From Peribacillus frigoritolerans (GTDB taxonomy: Bacteria; Bacillota; Bacilli; Bacillales; DSM-1321), in assembly GCF_040250305.1 (NCBI RefSeq), contig NZ_CP158190.1:4806001-4870000 (forward strand): a stretch of 64,000 bases of DNA, given 5' to 3'. Below are positions 60,035 through 64,000 of this stretch, in pieces (position 1 is the first letter of the stretch; the number at the start of each line of letters is the position of its first letter). The notes under the pieces were generated by a model. It was given only the letters and a program-made list of their open reading frames with translations. It was not told the DNA's origin and made no database searches. The position numbers and the translations under genes are program-made.

Positions 60035-61399
60035 CTAATGGTTAAATATAGTTGGATCACCAGCACGCTTCGTTAATTTTCCGTTCTCCATAATCTCCAT
60101 CTTCTCCAGCCAAGCTTCATATAATGGGGCAGGCCGCTTATCCATCGTTTGCCTCAAAGTCGCTATATCGTGGTAACTCAAAGACTGATAGTTTAACATG
60201 CAGTCATCCCCCATCGGAGTTGCGATGATGAAATTCACACCAGCCGCCGTTAAAAGTACACCCAAATCCTCGATATCATTTTGATCCGCCTTCATATGAT
60301 TCGTATAGCAAATATCCACACCCATCGGCAGTCCATGCATTTTTCCCATGAAATGATCTTCTAACCCGGCTCGGATGACCTGCTTGCTGTTATATAGATA
60401 TTCAGGACCAATGAATCCGACGACCGTATTGACAATGTACGGATCAAAATAGCGTGCAAATCCATAGTTCCTGGCTTCGAGCGTCACCTGATCGATTCCG
60501 AAATGCGCTTCAGCCGATAACTCGGAGCCTTGCCCCGTTTCAAAATAAAGATGCTGCGGGCCTGTGCCGGTCCCATAGGCCTTGGCGATCTCATTAGCTT
60601 CTTCGAGCAATTGTACGTTAATTCCAAAAGAGCGATTGGCCGTTTCCGTTCCGGCTATGCTTTGAAAGATCATATCAGCAGGCGCCCCCTGCTGTACGGC
60701 CTTCATTTGTGTGGTCACATGCGCAAGCACACAATTTTGGGTCGGGATGTTCCACTTCTGGATGACATCCTGTGTCGCATGAAGCAGCCGCTTTACGCTT
60801 TCAACCGAATCATCGACAGGGTTGATTCCAATGAGTGCATCCCCGATTCCATAGGAGAGGCCTTCTTTTAAAGATGCCAGCATGCCATCCACATTGTCAG
60901 TCGGGTGGTTAGGCTGAAGGCGCGAAGCAAGCGTTCCTTTGTATCCGATCGTGCTATTATTCTTGGTGAGCACTTCGATTTTATTGGCTGCATGAATAAG
61001 GTCGAGGTTCGACATTAACTTGGCTGCCGCAGCAATCATCTCACTATTCAATCCCCTGCTTAATCGCATTAAATCTTCACCGGTCGTTTCGTCACTCAAA
61101 ATATATTCACGCAGCTCGCCAACGCTCCAATTCTTCACAGATTGATAGATGGTTCCATTGATGAGACCATCTATGATCCGCGAAACCTCATCCTCTTCCG
61201 GGGAGAGCAAGGGATAGTTCCTAATGTCCGCCAAAGTCAATTCGCTAAGCACCGCTTTTGCCGCAATCCGTTCTTGGACAGAATCTGCTGCAATTCCCGC
61301 AAGCCTATCTCCTGATTTCTCTTCATTCGCTTTGGCCAGGACTTCTTTCAACGATTTGAATTGATGGATTTCCCCAAAGTATTGAGTGGATAATTTCAT
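60035..61399 (-). CDS. eutB: Ethanolamine ammonia-lyase large subunit
   Basis: 454 residues, the same length as in enteric bacteria. It is a TIM barrel that holds substrate and the B12 cofactor; conserved stretches such as GYKGTLASRLQPNHPTDN, ETGQGSELSAEAHFG and MGLPMGVDICYTNHM are present. It works with EutC as an alpha6beta6 enzyme in the cytoplasm and is rescued by EutA. AAAGGAGGATTATACG precedes the ATG. Third in the operon eutH-eutA-eutB-eutC. Confidence 0.96.
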   Translation of the reverse strand: MKLSTQYFGEIHQFKSLKEVLAKANEEKSGDRLAGIAADSVQERIAAKAVLSELTLADIRNYPLLSPEEDEVSRIIDGLINGTIYQSVKNWSVGELREYILSDETTGEDLMRLSRGLNSEMIAAAAKLMSNLDLIHAANKIEVLTKNNSTIGYKGTLASRLQPNHPTDNVDGMLASLKEGLSYGIGDALIGINPVDDSVESVKRLLHATQDVIQKWNIPTQNCVLAHVTTQMKAVQQGAPADMIFQSIAGTETANRSFGINVQLLEEANEIAKAYGTGTGPQHLYFETGQGSELSAEAHFGIDQVTLEARNYGFARYFDPYIVNTVVGFIGPEYLYNSKQVIRAGLEDHFMGKMHGLPMGVDICYTNHMKADQNDIEDLGVLLTAAGVNFIIATPMGDDCMLNYQSLSYHDIATLRQTMDKRPAPLYEAWLEKMEIMENGKLTKRAGDPTIFNH

Positions 61400-61417
61400 C
61401 GTATAATCCTCCTTTTC

Positions 61418-62824
61418 CTAACTGTGAAAGGTTAGCGTTTTTACTACAACCGGAACGACCCCTGTCCGCAGCAGCCTTCCTATATCCAAATAATCACCAT
61501 GTTCGACTTCTGTCTGATCAATGCAGATGACCGGCAGATCCGGTTGGTTCGCTAGAATGGTTTGACCAAGTGCCTTCCCATAATCACTATCCATGACAAT
61601 GATCAGAGGCTGCCGCCAATTCGGTTTTTGCTTCAGTGCCTCGGTAAAAGCGACTGCGAGCCGGTGAATGTCCCGAAATGATTGATAAGGTAAATTCGTT
61701 AAATAAAAAGCAAAATTCAACCCCTCCTGCAAGGCGTCGTATATTGTGATCGCATCCTTAACAGCTTGTGCCATTTTCGCTGTTACATCCTCAAGCACGC
61801 CATGAAAATCGACCCGATAGACTGGGATATTACGAACTGGCAGATGAGAATCATTCACCTCGATGGTTGCTCCGCTGATTTCAGTTGTATGTGCGCCTGC
61901 TCCAAGTACAGTCGCCCGAACCGTTTCAACGGGCTGTTCCCACTCCCAGGCAGCCAGTTCTTCATTTCCCTTAATATAGGCCGCAAGCATCATGCCGATA
62001 TCCCGGAAGCTTTTGTCCTCCCGTTCTTCATGATAGATGCAATCACTGACACCGCCCGAGAACATCAACACATCGATTCGTCCTGTCCAAGATGGCTCCC
62101 TCCCCACTAATAGAAGTTCATCTTCTTTTGTGAATGAACCAGCCAAAAACCTCGATAGCACCCTAGTCATTTCATTTGCGATGATTGCCCCATCACCATT
62201 CAAAGGAGAATACCCCTTTGATTTCAGCCATTTCCCTATTGAAGGAGCAACCTTCACCTTTGCTCCCTCCCACTCCACCAAACGGCCTCCTATATGCAGT
62301 GTGCAAGTTCCGCAAAGCATGCCAGAACGGTATACGGCGATATTCGCCGTTCCCCCGCCAATGTCTATGTTCGCTACAGTCTTTCTTGTCTTGATGGAAT
62401 GTTGATAGGCGCCAGATCCCTTGGCGGCAATGATTCCCTCCAAATCCGGACCGGCTGCCGCTACAAGGAATTCTCCCGCCGCTTTAGATAACCGGTATAC
62501 CATTTCTTCTGCATTTTGTTTGGTTGCCGTTTCCCCAGTGATGATGACAGCCCCTGTTTGTATGCTTTCGATCGTGATTCCTGCTTTTTGGTATTCACTT
62601 TCCACCATTCTTTGAACAGCAGGTATATCAATTACCGTCTCGGATAAAAGCGGGGTCCTGAAAATGGGACTTCGATACAGAATTTCCTTATCGGTAATTT
62701 CGATTTTTGGCACCTGTCCGCCACCCGCCACATTCCTAAGCGAAAGCTCGCTGATAACAAGTTTCGTCGTACTGGTGCCAATATCAATTCCTGCACTGAT
62801 GATTCGTTCCACCTTTTCATTCAT
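61418..62824 (-). CDS. eutA: Ethanolamine ammonia-lyase reactivating factor
   Basis: 468-residue ASKHA-fold ATPase that swaps damaged B12 out of EutBC. The N-terminal phosphate loop is SAGIDIGTSTTKLVISEL and the second glycine loop is ANIDIGGGTANIAVYR. ATG at 62824 follows GGGGTGTGA by 5-6 bases; a GTG nine bases upstream overlaps it. It stands directly before eutB and after eutH, 18 bases from each, so one transcript is likely. Confidence 0.94.
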   Translation of the reverse strand: MNEKVERIISAGIDIGTSTTKLVISELSLRNVAGGGQVPKIEITDKEILYRSPIFRTPLLSETVIDIPAVQRMVESEYQKAGITIESIQTGAVIITGETATKQNAEEMVYRLSKAAGEFLVAAAGPDLEGIIAAKGSGAYQHSIKTRKTVANIDIGGGTANIAVYRSGMLCGTCTLHIGGRLVEWEGAKVKVAPSIGKWLKSKGYSPLNGDGAIIANEMTRVLSRFLAGSFTKEDELLLVGREPSWTGRIDVLMFSGGVSDCIYHEEREDKSFRDIGMMLAAYIKGNEELAAWEWEQPVETVRATVLGAGAHTTEISGATIEVNDSHLPVRNIPVYRVDFHGVLEDVTAKMAQAVKDAITIYDALQEGLNFAFYLTNLPYQSFRDIHRLAVAFTEALKQKPNWRQPLIIVMDSDYGKALGQTILANQPDLPVICIDQTEVEHGDYLDIGRLLRTGVVPVVVKTLTFHS

Positions 62825-62842
62825 TAAAATCACACCCCAGTT

Positions 62843-64000
62843 TTATACCACTTGGATTTCATTGCTGTTTTCTTCCTCGTTTTTCGTTTTATATTCATTT
62901 ATGCCGATAACTCCTGCTGCACGATCCTTTTCTTCTAATTCCAAAGCTTTCGGAACGGACAGCCAGTAAGCAAGACCGATTCCAATCGCTCCGGCAGATA
63001 GCTTTCCGACAATGATCGGTAATATTAAAGAGGGCTGAAAGTTGGCTGTGAATGATAAATGATCGCCTAATAGGAAGGCCGCACACACAGCGAAGGAAAT
63101 GTTTATGACCTTATCCTTCGGCGGCATTTCTTTAACAAGCTTGAACATTGCTAATATATTTGCTACCGTGGCTAATATCCCTGCACTCCCAGCTTTGCTC
63201 AACCCAATTTTCCCGCCCATCGCTTCCAATGGCTTGCCTGCATATTTTTGAATCAGGTAAATCATTGGAAATGCACCTGCCAGCATTATCCCGATATACC
63301 CCGCCGTTTCCAGGGCACGGAACTGGTCTGCCTTATCAGCCATGATCGGATGGAAACCCCAAGCACCAAATACATTGGAAAACAGTCCGGTAAAAATTTC
63401 CACGATTGAAAACACGAGTACAAGTTTAATTGCGGCATCCAATATTTTTCCAAACCACATGAAACCTTTGATCATCAAATCCGGCAGGAAATAAAGACCT
63501 AAAGCGAGCAAGACTACAAAAATAAGAAGAGGAGAAAGATTCAGGGCAATTTTCAAATAGCTCAACGCGAATTCGTATGTAGAATCCGCATTTGTGGAAA
63601 TCACTTCACGGATTTTCGAATTCGTTGCCACCACCAGCACGCTTGAGATAAAAGCGCCAATCGGAATCGTCAGGATTCCTGACATGACACCAAGTGCCAT
63701 GTATTTATGATCACGTTTCTCCAGCATCGCAAGCCCCATTGGAATCGAGAATACAATCGTTGCCCCAGACATAAAGCCGACAATCATCGCCATGATCCAG
63801 CCTTCATATGATTCCTTCAGCTCGGCCGCTAATTGGTAACCCCCCATATCCGTCGCCAAAATCGTTGTTGCGGCGAGGGCTGGATCTGCACCGATCGCAG
63901 CGAAAACCGGGCCGCATACTGTATTGATGAACCATGATAAATAAGGGATCGAGGCCATGATTCCAGCTGCCGGAATAAATATATGGCCAACGGTATGCAA
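62843..64000 (-). CDS. eutH: Ethanolamine transporter EutH, 5' end outside window
   Basis: At least 385 residues of a membrane protein with about ten segments, read in an open frame to the window edge, so the N-terminus (about 15-20 residues by family size) lies outside. Landmarks are TILATDMGGYQLAAELKES and FLLGDHLSFTANFQPSLILP. EutH brings ethanolamine across the membrane when the free amine cannot diffuse in at acid pH. It heads the visible operon. Confidence 0.92.
   Translation of the reverse strand: MHTVGHIFIPAAGIMASIPYLSWFINTVCGPVFAAIGADPALAATTILATDMGGYQLAAELKESYEGWIMAMIVGFMSGATIVFSIPMGLAMLEKRDHKYMALGVMSGILTIPIGAFISSVLVVATNSKIREVISTNADSTYEFALSYLKIALNLSPLLIFVVLLALGLYFLPDLMIKGFMWFGKILDAAIKLVLVFSIVEIFTGLFSNVFGAWGFHPIMADKADQFRALETAGYIGIMLAGAFPMIYLIQKYAGKPLEAMGGKIGLSKAGSAGILATVANILAMFKLVKEMPPKDKVINISFAVCAAFLLGDHLSFTANFQPSLILPIIVGKLSAGAIGIGLAYWLSVPKALELEEKDRAAGVIGINEYKTKNEEENSNEIQVV

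Overview
The window is chromosomal DNA from a low-GC Gram-positive, spore-forming type bacterium of the Bacillaceae. Many products are close relatives of Bacillus subtilis proteins (YeeI, GlcU-Gdh, TcyABC, SigV-RsiV, the YxdLM-YxeA group). Ribosome-binding sites are strong AGGAGG-type sites, TTG and GTG starts are common, and terminators are typical hairpin-plus-U sites. A Peribacillus- or Bacillus-like host is my inference, not something shown directly. I saw no rRNA, tRNA, CRISPR array or intact insertion sequence.

Layout. 1-3.4 kb: a 3-hydroxyacyl-CoA dehydrogenase-like SDR (cut by the window edge) behind a MerR regulator with a LiuR-like operator, then a universal stress protein with a SigB-type promoter, a LysR regulator and an unknown protein. 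3.4-5.8 kb: a polar amino-acid ABC importer with a terminator inside the operon. 6-16.7 kb: an AI-2E family membrane protein, a MITE-like repeat, a small HTH protein, a protein with a Ser/Cys tail, a 1556-residue membrane protein with tandem repeats, an MFS exporter and a PAS-GGDEF protein. 16.9-24 kb: a PadR-DUF1700-DUF4097 operon, a DUF2157/GDYXXLXY pair, an NlpC/P60 protein that has lost its catalytic residues, a holin, an aminotransferase and a TIGR01777 epimerase. 24-32.4 kb: small accessory genes, a transposase remnant, YjgB-like and PHP-type secreted proteins, the cystine importer tcyABC and an MFS exporter. 32.7-38 kb: a two-component system facing a BceAB/YxdLM-type ABC module.

39.7-51.8 kb is the most accessory-looking part. 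It holds a toxin-tail remnant with a candidate immunity gene, broken pieces of a permease gene, a secreted-protein cluster lying between diverged direct repeats, and an intact permease. It also holds an ABC-2 exporter operon divergent from a winged-helix regulator around a 50-bp perfect palindrome, the glcU-gdh pair, and a small secreted protein whose signal peptide is broken at a run of eight T.

51.9-64 kb: a di/tripeptide transporter, a SigV/RsiV-type ECF pair divergent from a PdaC-type deacetylase with matched ECF promoters on both sides, YeeI, a DUF4261 protein, an inverted pair of interspersed repeats, and the ethanolamine operon eutH-eutA-eutB-eutC, which runs off the window end and has no microcompartment genes between its members.

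The best candidates for something new are the frameshifted secreted protein with its small membrane partner (51.1-51.8 kb), the three-gene secreted cluster between direct repeats (41.8-43.4 kb), the coherently inactivated NlpC/P60 protein (20.5-20.9 kb), the giant repeat membrane protein (9.5-14.2 kb) and the perfect-palindrome regulatory region (47.4-47.6 kb).
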